This document shows, one piece after another, positions 17,124 to 24,921 of a stretch of 54,503 bases of DNA. Source of the DNA: Paraburkholderia unamae (GTDB lineage Bacteria > Pseudomonadota > Gammaproteobacteria > Burkholderiales > Burkholderiaceae); the NCBI RefSeq assembly GCF_003268775.1, contig NZ_QLSU01000051.1, positions 1-54,503 on the forward strand. The letters run 5' to 3'. The position numbers and the translations under genes were made by a program. The notes beneath the pieces were generated by a model. That model did no database searches. It was not told the DNA's origin and saw only the letters and a list, made by a program, of their open reading frames with translations. Numbering within the stretch: position 1 is the stretch's first letter; every line of letters begins with the position of its first letter.

Positions 17124-19439
17124 TCAGTTGCGGTTGGGCGAAGCGCCGGACGTCACGACGCTCAGCCGGTACGCGCCGTTTTCGACTTCGACGCCGTGAA
17201 TGTCGTGAGTGAAGCCCGGAAAGGCGCGATCGAACGCTTCGAGCGCCTTGAGGTACGCGAGCGCGGAGCCGTTGTCCGCACCCGCGTTCTCGCCCGGCAT
17301 GAGCAGCGGAATGCCGGGCGGATAGGGCACCACGCCCGTGGCGAGCGTGCGGCCCGCGAGCGCGTCGAGCGCGACGGTTTCGATGCAGCCCTTGACCAGT
17401 TGCTCATACGCCTCGGCCGGGCTCATGTCGGGCACGGGCAAATCCGAGAACGCCTGCGCGAGCCGGTCCGTCGAGCGCAGATCGCGCATCGTTTCGAACA
17501 TCGAGGCGGCGAGGTCGCGCAGGCCGAGCCCGGCGTAACGCGCGGGATGCTCGCGTACGAGCGCGGGCAATGCTTGTTCGAGCGGCGCGTTGCTTGCGTA
17601 GTCGCGGTGGAATTCGAGCAGGGCATTGACGAGCGTGCCCCACTTGCCCTTGGTCACGCCAATCGAGAACAGGAACAGGATCGTGAAGTCGGTCGTCTTT
17701 TCGGCGACGATGCCGCGCGCGTCCAGATAGCTCGTGACGATGGACGCGGGAATGCCGGTTTCGGCCGGCGCGCCGCACGCCTGCACGCCCGGCGTGACGA
17801 TCGACACCTTGATCGGATCGAGCATGCAATAGCCGGGTTCGAGCCCGTCGAAGCCGTGCCACGCGTCGCCCGGCTCCAGCGTCCAGCACGACGCGTCGGC
17901 GGCGAGCCGCTCCGGGTCCGCCAGATGAAACGGCACGCTGCCGCCTTCGGCATCCCTGATCGATTCGGGCTGCCAGGCATCGAAGAACCAGTCGCCGCGC
18001 GCGGCAAACTCCGCGTGCAGGCGCGACATCATCTGCCGGAATGCGATCGCCTCGTGAATCGACTCCGAGGTCAATGCGTGGCCGCCGGGGCCGTCCATCA
18101 TCGCGGCGCTCACGTCGTTCGAGGCGATGATCGCGTACTGCGGCGAGGTCGAGGCGTGCATCATGAACGCCTCGTTAAAGCGCGCATGCTCGATCGGGCG
18201 CCGGCCGTCGCGCACGTGGATCATCGAAGCCTGCGAGAGCGCGGCGAGCAGCTTGTGCGTCGATTGGGTCGAGAATATCGTGGGGCGCGACGCGTCGTGA
18301 GCACCCGGCTCGCCGTGCATCGCGAAGCGGCGCGCGTAGATCGGGTTGAAGCGCGCGTAGCCGTACCACGCCTCGTCGAAGTGCAGCCGGTCCACCCGCT
18401 CGCCGAGCAGCGCCTCGACGCGGGCGACGTCGTAACACAGGCCGTCGTAGGTGGAATTGGTGACGATCGCGTGCACGGGCGTCGGGTCGACACCGTCACG
18501 CACGAGCGGATTGGCCGCGATGGCCGCTTCGAGCGCGGCCGCCGCGAGCCGCGCGGGCGGGATCGGCCCGATGATGCCGTAGCGGTTGCGCGTGGGCAGC
18601 AGCCAGGTCGGTATCGCGCCGGAAAGCGTCATCGCATGTTCGACCGACTTGTGGCAATTGCGGTCGCACAGCGCGACCTGGCCGCGCGTGACGCTCGCCA
18701 TGAGGATCACGCGATTGGACGTGGAGGAGCCGTTGGTCACGTAGTAGGTGCGATGCGCGCCGAACACGCGCGCCGCGTAGCGCTCGCCTTCGCCTATCGG
18801 GCCGGAGTGATCCAGCAGCGAGCCAAGCTCGCCCACCGAGATCGACAGGTCCGAGCGAAACAGTTCCTCGCCGAAAAAGCTGAAGAACGCGCGGCCGACC
18901 GGCGACTTGAGGAACGCGGTGCCGCCCGTGTGGCCGGGCGTGTGCCAGGAGTATTCGTAGACCTGGGAGAACGCGACGAGCGCGCGGAACATGGGCGGGA
19001 GCACGCGCTCGCGGTAGCGGTGGATCGCCGCGAGAATGCGCCCGCCGATGAAATCGGGCGAATCCTCGTGCAGCCAGATGAAATCGTCGACTTTCTCCAT
19101 CGCTTCGGCCGGGATGGCGGAGGCCGCCTGACGGCTCGCGAGCAGGAAAACCGGCAAGTGCGCGTTGCGTTGGCGCGCTTCACTAAGCACGCTCATCGCT
19201 CCGGCGTGCGCGGGGTCGTCGTGCAGATCCCAGTCGAGCAGCAGGCACTGGATCGAAGCGTCGGCGGCGAGCGTTGCGCGGGCGTCCTCGGCGCTGCGTG
19301 AGCGGACGACGTCGATCTGGCGGCTGGCGAGATCCTCGTCGAGCATGCGCTCGGCGCGGCCCGCGGCGGTGGACTCGGCGAATTCGTCGCTGACGAACAG
19401 CGCGCGCATGGGGAAGCGGTCGGTGATCGTGCGGATCAT
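17124..19439 (-). CDS. PLP-dependent arginine decarboxylase, AdiA-like
   Basis: A 771-residue Orn/Lys/Arg decarboxylase that matches E. coli AdiA (755 residues) closely by eye: N-terminal MRALFVSDEF, EYSWHTPGHTGGTAFLKSPV, GSLLDHSGPIGEGE, DRNCHKSVEHAMTLSGA, RNRYGIIGPI and the PLP lysine Lys396 in STHKLLAALSQASMIHVRDG. It would convert arginine to agmatine and CO2, consuming a proton. Start ATG 19439 is chosen because homology begins at 19409 and no good ribosome site precedes 19409; the frame stays open to 19814, but those codons look non-coding. It is the first gene of the arc run. The FNR-box promoter lies about 400 nt upstream, leaving a long leader. Confidence 0.88.
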   Translation of the reverse strand: MIRTITDRFPMRALFVSDEFAESTAAGRAERMLDEDLASRQIDVVRSRSAEDARATLAADASIQCLLLDWDLHDDPAHAGAMSVLSEARQRNAHLPVFLLASRQAASAIPAEAMEKVDDFIWLHEDSPDFIGGRILAAIHRYRERVLPPMFRALVAFSQVYEYSWHTPGHTGGTAFLKSPVGRAFFSFFGEELFRSDLSISVGELGSLLDHSGPIGEGERYAARVFGAHRTYYVTNGSSTSNRVILMASVTRGQVALCDRNCHKSVEHAMTLSGAIPTWLLPTRNRYGIIGPIPPARLAAAALEAAIAANPLVRDGVDPTPVHAIVTNSTYDGLCYDVARVEALLGERVDRLHFDEAWYGYARFNPIYARRFAMHGEPGAHDASRPTIFSTQSTHKLLAALSQASMIHVRDGRRPIEHARFNEAFMMHASTSPQYAIIASNDVSAAMMDGPGGHALTSESIHEAIAFRQMMSRLHAEFAARGDWFFDAWQPESIRDAEGGSVPFHLADPERLAADASCWTLEPGDAWHGFDGLEPGYCMLDPIKVSIVTPGVQACGAPAETGIPASIVTSYLDARGIVAEKTTDFTILFLFSIGVTKGKWGTLVNALLEFHRDYASNAPLEQALPALVREHPARYAGLGLRDLAASMFETMRDLRSTDRLAQAFSDLPVPDMSPAEAYEQLVKGCIETVALDALAGRTLATGVVPYPPGIPLLMPGENAGADNGSALAYLKALEAFDRAFPGFTHDIHGVEVENGAYRLSVVTSGASPNRN

Positions 19440-19841
19440 GGGCGGGTCCCGGAAGACGGGTGGTCGAACGACGGGCATCGCGCGGACTGCCGCGCGCGGG
19501 CGGCGCGGCGGGGCGCGAAGGCAGGCGTGGATGAAGAGAGCCCGGTGCGAGACCGGACGATTAGCGAGGCGATCGCCGCGGTAGTGCGTGAACCCATGTA
19601 CGAAGCGCTCCCCATCTTTTTGCGCGCGCGGCAGGAACGCGCAGACACACGATGCCGGCTTGCGCTGGCGAATCGTGGGTCTGACATGGCGAGTCACGAC
19701 GCGGCGAAATGCTTGATTTGGTCGATCGGAGGTTCGATCGGATCGCATGCGCGGTGCAGCCTCCGGCCAGGTCGTGAAACGACCGGCCGTCCGGCGGTAT
19801 GGCGACTGCTGCACCGGTGGGAGAACTGACTGCGCAAAGGC
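19440..19841 (-). promoter_or_regulatory. Predicted ~400-nt 5' leader of the arginine/polyamine operon
   Basis: If transcription starts about 7 nt after the -10 at 19848-19853, the RNA runs some 400 nt before the first recognised start codon. The leader contains a strong hairpin: 19764-19768 plus 19770-19775 pair with 19779-19784 plus 19785-19789 (11 bp, one bulged A, 3-nt loop). It also has a 9-bp direct repeat TCGATCGGA at 19722-19730 and 19734-19742. In-frame codons to 19814 give an Arg/Pro-rich product unlike a protein domain. This may be a regulatory leader, a small ORF or simply a distant promoter; no known riboswitch was recognised. Confidence 0.45.
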
Positions 19842-19847
19842 ACCGGA

Positions 19848-19890
19848 ATCTTAGTCCCCGGGGGCGTCTGCGAGCATTGATTGGAATCAA
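19848..19890 (-). promoter_or_regulatory. FNR/Anr-type activated promoter of the arc operon
   Basis: Positions 19877-19890 read TTGATTGGAATCAA, a perfect TTGAT-N4-ATCAA box. On the minus strand it is followed after 23 nt by TAAGAT (19853-19848), a good -10 hexamer. This places the box centre about 41.5 nt before the inferred start near 19841, the class II FNR geometry also known for the Pseudomonas arcDABC promoter under Anr. No good -35 is present, as expected for an activator-dependent promoter. The downstream genes are the arginine decarboxylase, arcD and arcABC. Confidence 0.85.
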
Positions 19891-20287
19891 AAGTAGCCGA
19901 CAGGCATGTAGGGGGTATTCGCGGTCGGTGTAGGTGGTCGGCCGCCCATTGCGTGGTGCTTATTGCTGATTGGCTGGCGGCGATAGCGGAGGCGGGCAAA
20001 CGCGCTATGAGACGGCGAACGCCGGAATTCGCCGTGTGGCGCGGTCGGGATCAAGGCAGCGCTGGCACACGACTGTCTTTGCACCCCCGCCACAATCCGA
20101 TGCAGCCGCCGGGTTCATTGCGCCGGAGCGACATGTCGAGAAGATCGGCGACGGCAACGATATCGCGATTTGTTATGGGCGCCTGGTGGACGTGTCGCTC
20201 ATTGCGAGGGAACCGTCCGGGACACGAATTCGCGTTCGCCCAGGCGCGCCGTTATTAAATTGTAATCAGATTGTTGGCGAGGCCCCG
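19891..20287. other. Intergenic region without a recognised gene
   Basis: About 400 nt lie between the FNR box and the end of the MHS transporter gene. I see no coding region with family resemblance on either strand and no clear terminator with a U-tract. An AT-richer patch at about 20251-20276 sits just downstream of the transporter stop. It may hold the transporter 3' UTR and upstream activation sites for the arc promoter. Confidence 0.4.
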
Positions 20288-21721
20288 CTAAAACCGCCGC
20301 GCCTCATACGCCTCGCCCACCACCGTCGTTTCATCCGATGCATCGCGCAGATCGTCGAGATCACGGCCGCGCGTCTCCGGCGTGTAAAACGTCGTCACCA
20401 CGCCGATCGCGCTGAGGATCGCCACATACGCCGCCAGCGGAATCCACGCGAGAACGGTGCCTTGCGCGCCACCCCAGCGCAGGGTCGCCCACGCGATGAT
20501 GGACGCGCCGATGAGCGGCGCGACGCCCCCCGCAATAACGGCCGACACTTCACGCCCCACGGCGACACCGGCGTAGCGGTGCTGTGCGCCGAACAACTCG
20601 GGCAGCAGCGCGCCCTGCGTGGCGAACATGCCCCAGACCCCGGCCAGCGTGACGCAAAGCATCGCGATGCTCGCGCTCGCGTTGCCGAGACTCAGCACCC
20701 ACCAGGTCGGAAAGGCCAGCACGAGTTGATACAGCGCGAAGGCGCGATAGACGGGAACGCGACCGTAGCGGTCGCTCAGCATGCCCGCGAGCGGAATGAC
20801 GACCGCGCCCGATACGCCCGCGAGCAGCAGCGCGACCGGCCCGATCGGCCCTTTGAGGCCGGTGGCCGTCGCCATGTAGCTGATGGCGAGCGACTGGTAG
20901 ATCGACGATCCGCCGTTCTCGGCCATGCGCAGGCCGATGACCTTGAGGAGCGTCGGCTTCGCATGCGTGACGAGATGCTTCAACGGGCTGTCGTTGACCT
21001 GCTTGCGCGCTTCGAGCCGCGTGAACGACGGCGACTCCTTGAGCTTCAGGCGTATCCAGACCGCCACCGCGATGATGACGGCGCTGAGCAGGAAGGGCAC
21101 GCGCCAGAGCCAGCTTTGCGAAATGTCCTCCACGCGCACCAGCGCGAAGTAGATCGCGGCCGCCATCACCGTGCCGAGCAGCACGCCCATGAACGGCAGC
21201 GCCGCGAAGTATCCGCGGCGTTTCGCGGGCGCGTATTCGGCCATCAGCACGGCGGCCCCGGCTTGCTCCGCACCCGCGCCGAGCCCTTGCAACAGGCGGC
21301 AGCCCACCAGCAGGACGGGCGCCCAGACCCTGGCGCTCGCATACGTGGGCAGCAGGCCGATCAGCGTGCTTGCCACGCCCATGAGCAGGATCGTCGCCAT
21401 CAGGACGAACTTGCGGCCGTAGCGGTCGCCGAGCGTGCCGAAGACAATGCCGCCCACAGGGCGGATCGCAAAGCCGAGGAAGTAGGCGCCGAAGCTCGCG
21501 ATCAGGCCCATGGCGGGATCGCTCGACGGGAAGAACAGCGGCCCGAAGATCAGCGCCGACGCCAGGTTGTACAGCGCGAAGTCGTAGTATTCGAGCGCGC
21601 TGCCAAGCGACGCCGCCCACGCCGCGCGGTACAGGTCGGCGGTGGCGACCGCGTGCCGGGCCGGGCCCGTGTTGCCGGGGCCGGCGCTCGGCGCGGCGGC
21701 GGTGGGGTGGGGGTGTTTCAT
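20288..21721 (-). CDS. MFS transporter, metabolite:H+ symporter (MHS) family, shikimate-type
   Basis: A 477-residue, 12-helix proton symporter. MHS-family marks are SLGSALEYYDFALYNLASALIF in helix 1, FAIRPVGGIVFGTLGDRYGRK in the 2-3 loop, GLLPTYASARVWAPVLLVGCRLLQGLGAGAEQAGA and ELFGAQHRYAGVAVGREVSA. It resembles ShiA (shikimate/dehydroshikimate uptake), and the AroE-like gene directly upstream in the same operon supports that class of substrate; the assignment is an inference. The start ATG 21721 has a near-perfect ribosome site (GGAGGAGACGAG). The 114-nt gap to the AroE-like gene is compatible with one operon. Confidence 0.82.
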   Translation of the reverse strand: MKHPHPTAAAPSAGPGNTGPARHAVATADLYRAAWAASLGSALEYYDFALYNLASALIFGPLFFPSSDPAMGLIASFGAYFLGFAIRPVGGIVFGTLGDRYGRKFVLMATILLMGVASTLIGLLPTYASARVWAPVLLVGCRLLQGLGAGAEQAGAAVLMAEYAPAKRRGYFAALPFMGVLLGTVMAAAIYFALVRVEDISQSWLWRVPFLLSAVIIAVAVWIRLKLKESPSFTRLEARKQVNDSPLKHLVTHAKPTLLKVIGLRMAENGGSSIYQSLAISYMATATGLKGPIGPVALLLAGVSGAVVIPLAGMLSDRYGRVPVYRAFALYQLVLAFPTWWVLSLGNASASIAMLCVTLAGVWGMFATQGALLPELFGAQHRYAGVAVGREVSAVIAGGVAPLIGASIIAWATLRWGGAQGTVLAWIPLAAYVAILSAIGVVTTFYTPETRGRDLDDLRDASDETTVVGEAYEARRF

Positions 21722-21835
21722 CTCGTCTCCTCCAGATGGGGTACCGCTGCGGGCCGGCATTGCGATGCGCCCTTGTCTTGATGCAAGGTGCGCAATCTCC
21801 GGCCCGTTTTCCGGCTTCGTTGCGGTGCGCGCCGG

Positions 21836-22651
21836 TTAGCCGACGCGGGCAATTTCGTCGAGCAAGGCCGTGCTCATGGCGTCGAGGGGCGCCGCCTTGC
21901 CCGTGTACAGCTCGACCTGTCCGCAGAATTGATGCAGCAGCATGCGCGTGCCGTCGACCACCCGGCAGCCGAGGGCGGCGGCGTCGCGTATGAGCTTCGT
22001 GCGCACGGGAATGAAGGCGGCATCCATCACGAACAGATGCGGCGCAAGCTGTTGCGCGCGCAACGGATTGACGTCCGGGGCGCGAAAGCCCGCCGCCGTC
22101 GCATTGACCACGCCGTCGAAGGCGGCCGGATCGAACGCGCCCAGGTCGCCGCCGAATGCGAGGCCGAAGTCGTCGGCCAATGCCTGTCCGCGCGATTCGG
22201 TGCGATTGAATACGCTCACCCGCGCGCCCGCGCGTTGCATGCCCCAGGCGATCGCGCGCGCGGCGCCGCCCGCGCCGAGCAGCGCAATGCGGCGGCCATC
22301 GAGCGGCGTGGCCTCTTCGAGCGCGCGCACCGCGCCCACGCAGTCGGTGTTGTAGCCGGTGAGGTGGCCGTCGCGATTGTCGATCGTGTTGACCGCGCCA
22401 ATCGCGCGCGCGGTTTCGTCGAGCGCGTCGAGATAAGGCATGACGGCCTGCTTGTGCGGCATCGTGACGTTCAGTCCGCGAATGCCGAGCGTACGCATGG
22501 CATTGACCGCACCGGCGATGTCCTCCACGCCGAAGCTCACGAACGTATAGTCCACGCCGAGCACGCGGTACGCGGCGTTGTGCACCTTGACGTTGAACGT
22601 GAACGGTTGGCCGGCGAGCGAGCCGCAAAGGGTGGGAATCGAGTGAGGCAT
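21836..22651 (-). CDS. Shikimate/quinate dehydrogenase-like protein (AroE family)
   Basis: A 271-residue NAD(P)-dependent dehydrogenase of the AroE family. The catalytic lysine and aspartate regions are present (LNVTMPHKQ and YNTDCVG), as are the dinucleotide loop LLGAGGAARAI and VFNRTESR, a pattern typical of NADP binding. The N-terminal substrate loop differs: where E. coli AroE has the shikimate-binding SxS (HSKSPF), this protein reads GQPFTFN. With its operon context this suggests a catabolic or AroE-like paralogue rather than the housekeeping aroE. The upstream gene ends 49 nt away. Confidence 0.8.
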   Translation of the reverse strand: MPHSIPTLCGSLAGQPFTFNVKVHNAAYRVLGVDYTFVSFGVEDIAGAVNAMRTLGIRGLNVTMPHKQAVMPYLDALDETARAIGAVNTIDNRDGHLTGYNTDCVGAVRALEEATPLDGRRIALLGAGGAARAIAWGMQRAGARVSVFNRTESRGQALADDFGLAFGGDLGAFDPAAFDGVVNATAAGFRAPDVNPLRAQQLAPHLFVMDAAFIPVRTKLIRDAAALGCRVVDGTRMLLHQFCGQVELYTGKAAPLDAMSTALLDEIARVG

Positions 22652-22699
22652 GATCGTTGGATGTTGACGATAAAAACGAAGGTGCGGCAGGTGGTGATG

Positions 22700-23890
22700 T
22701 CAGCGCGGCATCGTGCGTAGCGACGACGGGCCGCCGCTCAACGCGATCCGCTCGCCGGTGTCGCGCAGATGCCCGCCGTTGACAGCGAAGAGGGCAAGCT
22801 GCTTTTCGACGTTGAACTGCACGATCAGATACTGGCTGTCCGCCGTGAAGACGATGCCCTGCGCGGCTTCTCCGCCCGGCGCCTCGGCAACCTGCACGGC
22901 CTGACCGTTGCGAATGGCGAACAGGACGACTTTGCCGCGCGCATGGCGTCCGGGGTTGTCGGGTGTCAGGTTCGAACCGTCCATGGCCTGCACGCCGATC
23001 CATTTGCCGTCGGGCGAGATCGCCACGCCCTCGGGCAGCGACGGCACGGTGAGGTGCTGGACCGCGCGAAACGGCTCATGCGAGACGTCGATGAGCGTCA
23101 CGGTGTCGGCGTCGCCCGCGAGCTTGCCTGCGTAGGCGGGCAGGCCGGCCAGGCCGACGTCGCTCACCACGGCCCATTTGCCGTCGCTCGATACGTCGAT
23201 GGTGTAGGGCGCCACGCCGCTCGACAGACGCTGGCCGCTGTCGCTCACGTGGCCGTCGGCGACATTCAGGACGGCCACGCCGCCTTCGTCGCGCAACGAG
23301 ACCAGCGCGTGGCGGCCGTCGTGCGTGAAGCTGATGCCGGCAAGGCGCTTCTGCGCGATCTTCAATGTGTCCACCAGCGTCACGCGGTTTCCCTCGATGC
23401 CGAGCACCGTCACGCTGCCGTCGAGGCCTGCGACGAGCGCGAGGCGGCCGCTGCGGTCGATGGCGATGCCTTGGGGATGGCTGCCGAGATCGAGGCGCGT
23501 GACGGTGGGCGGCGACGCCTGGAGATCGACCACTTGCAGGAACGAATCCATCAGGAGCTTCTGGGCCGCGTGGTCGTAGCGCGTCGGCGCGCCGACCAGG
23601 GCGACGTGCGCATCCGGCGTGAGCGCGACGGCCTGGGGCGGCCCCTGGATGCCGTTCTCCACCTCGACCTGCACCTTGACCTGGGGCGGGAAGCGGCTCG
23701 CGTCGAGCAGCGTCAGCGTGTCGGGCCTCGCGTTGTCGGGGTAGGTGTCGCGGCCTTCTACGCGTTGATATTTCGCGTCGTTGCCGGAGACGATCCAGTC
23801 GGCGCCATGCGATGCGCAGGCCGCGAACGCGAGGGTCAGCCCGGCCAGCGCCTGGGCGCAGCGCGTGCGGTTCGCTTTGGGTGTGTGCAT
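22700..23890 (-). CDS. Exported YncE-like beta-propeller protein
   Basis: A 396-residue protein with an export signal (ALAGLTLAFAACASHGA; the AAC could also be a weak lipobox) followed by repeated blades of the YncE/lactonase-like beta-propeller type: HPQGIAIDRSGRLALVAGLDGSVTVL, LAGISFTHDGRHALVSLRDEGGVAVLN, APYTIDVSSDGKWAVVSDVG and LPEGVAISPDGKWIGVQAMDG. It is probably periplasmic. Enzymatic or binding function cannot be assigned; lactonase activity is one possibility for the fold. It sits between the SDR (73-nt gap, ribosome site AGGAGA) and AroE-like genes in the same operon. Confidence 0.75.
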   Translation of the reverse strand: MHTPKANRTRCAQALAGLTLAFAACASHGADWIVSGNDAKYQRVEGRDTYPDNARPDTLTLLDASRFPPQVKVQVEVENGIQGPPQAVALTPDAHVALVGAPTRYDHAAQKLLMDSFLQVVDLQASPPTVTRLDLGSHPQGIAIDRSGRLALVAGLDGSVTVLGIEGNRVTLVDTLKIAQKRLAGISFTHDGRHALVSLRDEGGVAVLNVADGHVSDSGQRLSSGVAPYTIDVSSDGKWAVVSDVGLAGLPAYAGKLAGDADTVTLIDVSHEPFRAVQHLTVPSLPEGVAISPDGKWIGVQAMDGSNLTPDNPGRHARGKVVLFAIRNGQAVQVAEAPGGEAAQGIVFTADSQYLIVQFNVEKQLALFAVNGGHLRDTGERIALSGGPSSLRTMPR

Positions 23891-23963
23891 TTCGGTGTCT
23901 CCTTGACGATGTTTTGTCTTGTGTTCGTTCTTGTTGGGTGGTGGGTTGGCGTGCGCGGTGAAC

Positions 23964-24737
23964 TCACACCACGCTGGTCAGGCCGCCGTCCACGAAGAGG
24001 GTTTGCCCGTTGACGAAGTCCGATGCCGACGACGCCAGAAACACCGCGGCCCCGCACAGTTCCTCCACGCGGCCCCAGCGCCCCGCCGGCGTGCGCTTGC
24101 AAATCCAGTTCGAGAACTCGGGGTCGTCGACGAGCGCGCGGTTCAGATCGGTTGCGAAGTAGCCGGGCGCAAGCGCGTTGGCCTGAATGCCGCGAGCGGC
24201 CCAATCCGCGCACATGCCCTTGGTGAGCATGCGGATCGCGCCTTTGGAGGCCGCATAGGGCGCAATGCCTGGCCGCGCGAGTTCGCCTTGCACCGAGCAG
24301 ATGTTGATGATCTTGCCGCGCCCGCGCGCGAGCATGTGCCGCGCGAGCGCCTGCGACACATGGAACGCGCCGTCGAGATTCACGCGCAACAGCGCGTTCC
24401 AGTCGTCGGCTTCGAACGTTTCGAGCGGCGCCCGGCGCTGGACGCCGGCGTTGTTCACGAGAATATCGATGGCGCCGAGGCGCGCCTCGGCCGCGTCGAT
24501 CGCGGCGTTGACCTCGTCGCGCTTCGTCACATCAAAAACCGCGATATCCGCTTCGAAGCCTGCCTCGCGCAGTTGCGCGGCGACGGCGGCGGCCTTGTGC
24601 TCGTTGCGGTCGTTGATGACGACCGCCGCGCCGGCGCTCGCCAGTCCGCGTGCGAGCGCGAGCCCGATGCCGCGCCCGGAGCCGGTGATCAGGGCGCGCC
24701 GTCCGCTCAGGCTGAAGAGTTGCAATGCGTCGTTCAT
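23964..24737 (-). CDS. Short-chain dehydrogenase, gluconate 5-dehydrogenase-like
   Basis: A 257-residue classical SDR. The cofactor motif TGSGRGIG, NNAG, catalytic Ser in INICSVQGELAR and YAASK are intact. By eye it follows E. coli IdnO (5-keto-D-gluconate reductase) over its whole length, including the NDRNEHKA segment, VNLDGAFHVSQALARHMLARG, ICKRTPAGRWG and DFVNGQTLFVDGG. The true substrate may be another polyol or sugar acid. It is the first gene of the minus-strand operon and divergent from a LysR gene, with a palindromic operator candidate in the 184-nt gap. Confidence 0.85.
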   Translation of the reverse strand: MNDALQLFSLSGRRALITGSGRGIGLALARGLASAGAAVVINDRNEHKAAAVAAQLREAGFEADIAVFDVTKRDEVNAAIDAAEARLGAIDILVNNAGVQRRAPLETFEADDWNALLRVNLDGAFHVSQALARHMLARGRGKIINICSVQGELARPGIAPYAASKGAIRMLTKGMCADWAARGIQANALAPGYFATDLNRALVDDPEFSNWICKRTPAGRWGRVEELCGAAVFLASSASDFVNGQTLFVDGGLTSVV

Positions 24738-24831
24738 GGTTCCCGGCGCTCGCCATGCGCGCCTGTGTTGTCTCCGTTACGCGTAGTTCACTCGAAGCGC
24801 CGCCATCGCGCCAATGGTCTTTCGTGACACT

Positions 24832-24852
24832 GTTATCATGATTCGTGATAAC
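24832..24852. promoter_or_regulatory. Palindromic LysR-type operator candidate
   Basis: GTTATCA (24832-24838) and TGATAAC (24846-24852) form a perfect 7-bp inverted repeat with a 7-nt spacer. It contains the T-N11-A arrangement typical of LysR-family recognition and lies between the divergent SDR operon and lysR gene, 95 nt from the SDR start and 70 nt from the lysR start. Binding by the adjacent regulator is inferred. Confidence 0.65.
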
Positions 24853-24921
24853 CAATCTCGGGAACGATGCGTGCCGACGCTGCGTGCCAGCGATTCGTGC
24901 CAAAAGGCCGCAGGAGTGAAC

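Noticed and set aside
19713..19726. Second FNR-like site TTGAT-TTGG-TCGAT in the leader
   Set aside because: Only one half-site matches; the other half differs at most positions and the location is downstream of the inferred start.
19440..19814. Longer N-terminus for the arginine decarboxylase
   Set aside because: The extra ~125 codons are Arg/Pro-rich, do not match the family, and would place the start within 30 nt of the inferred transcription start; treated as leader.
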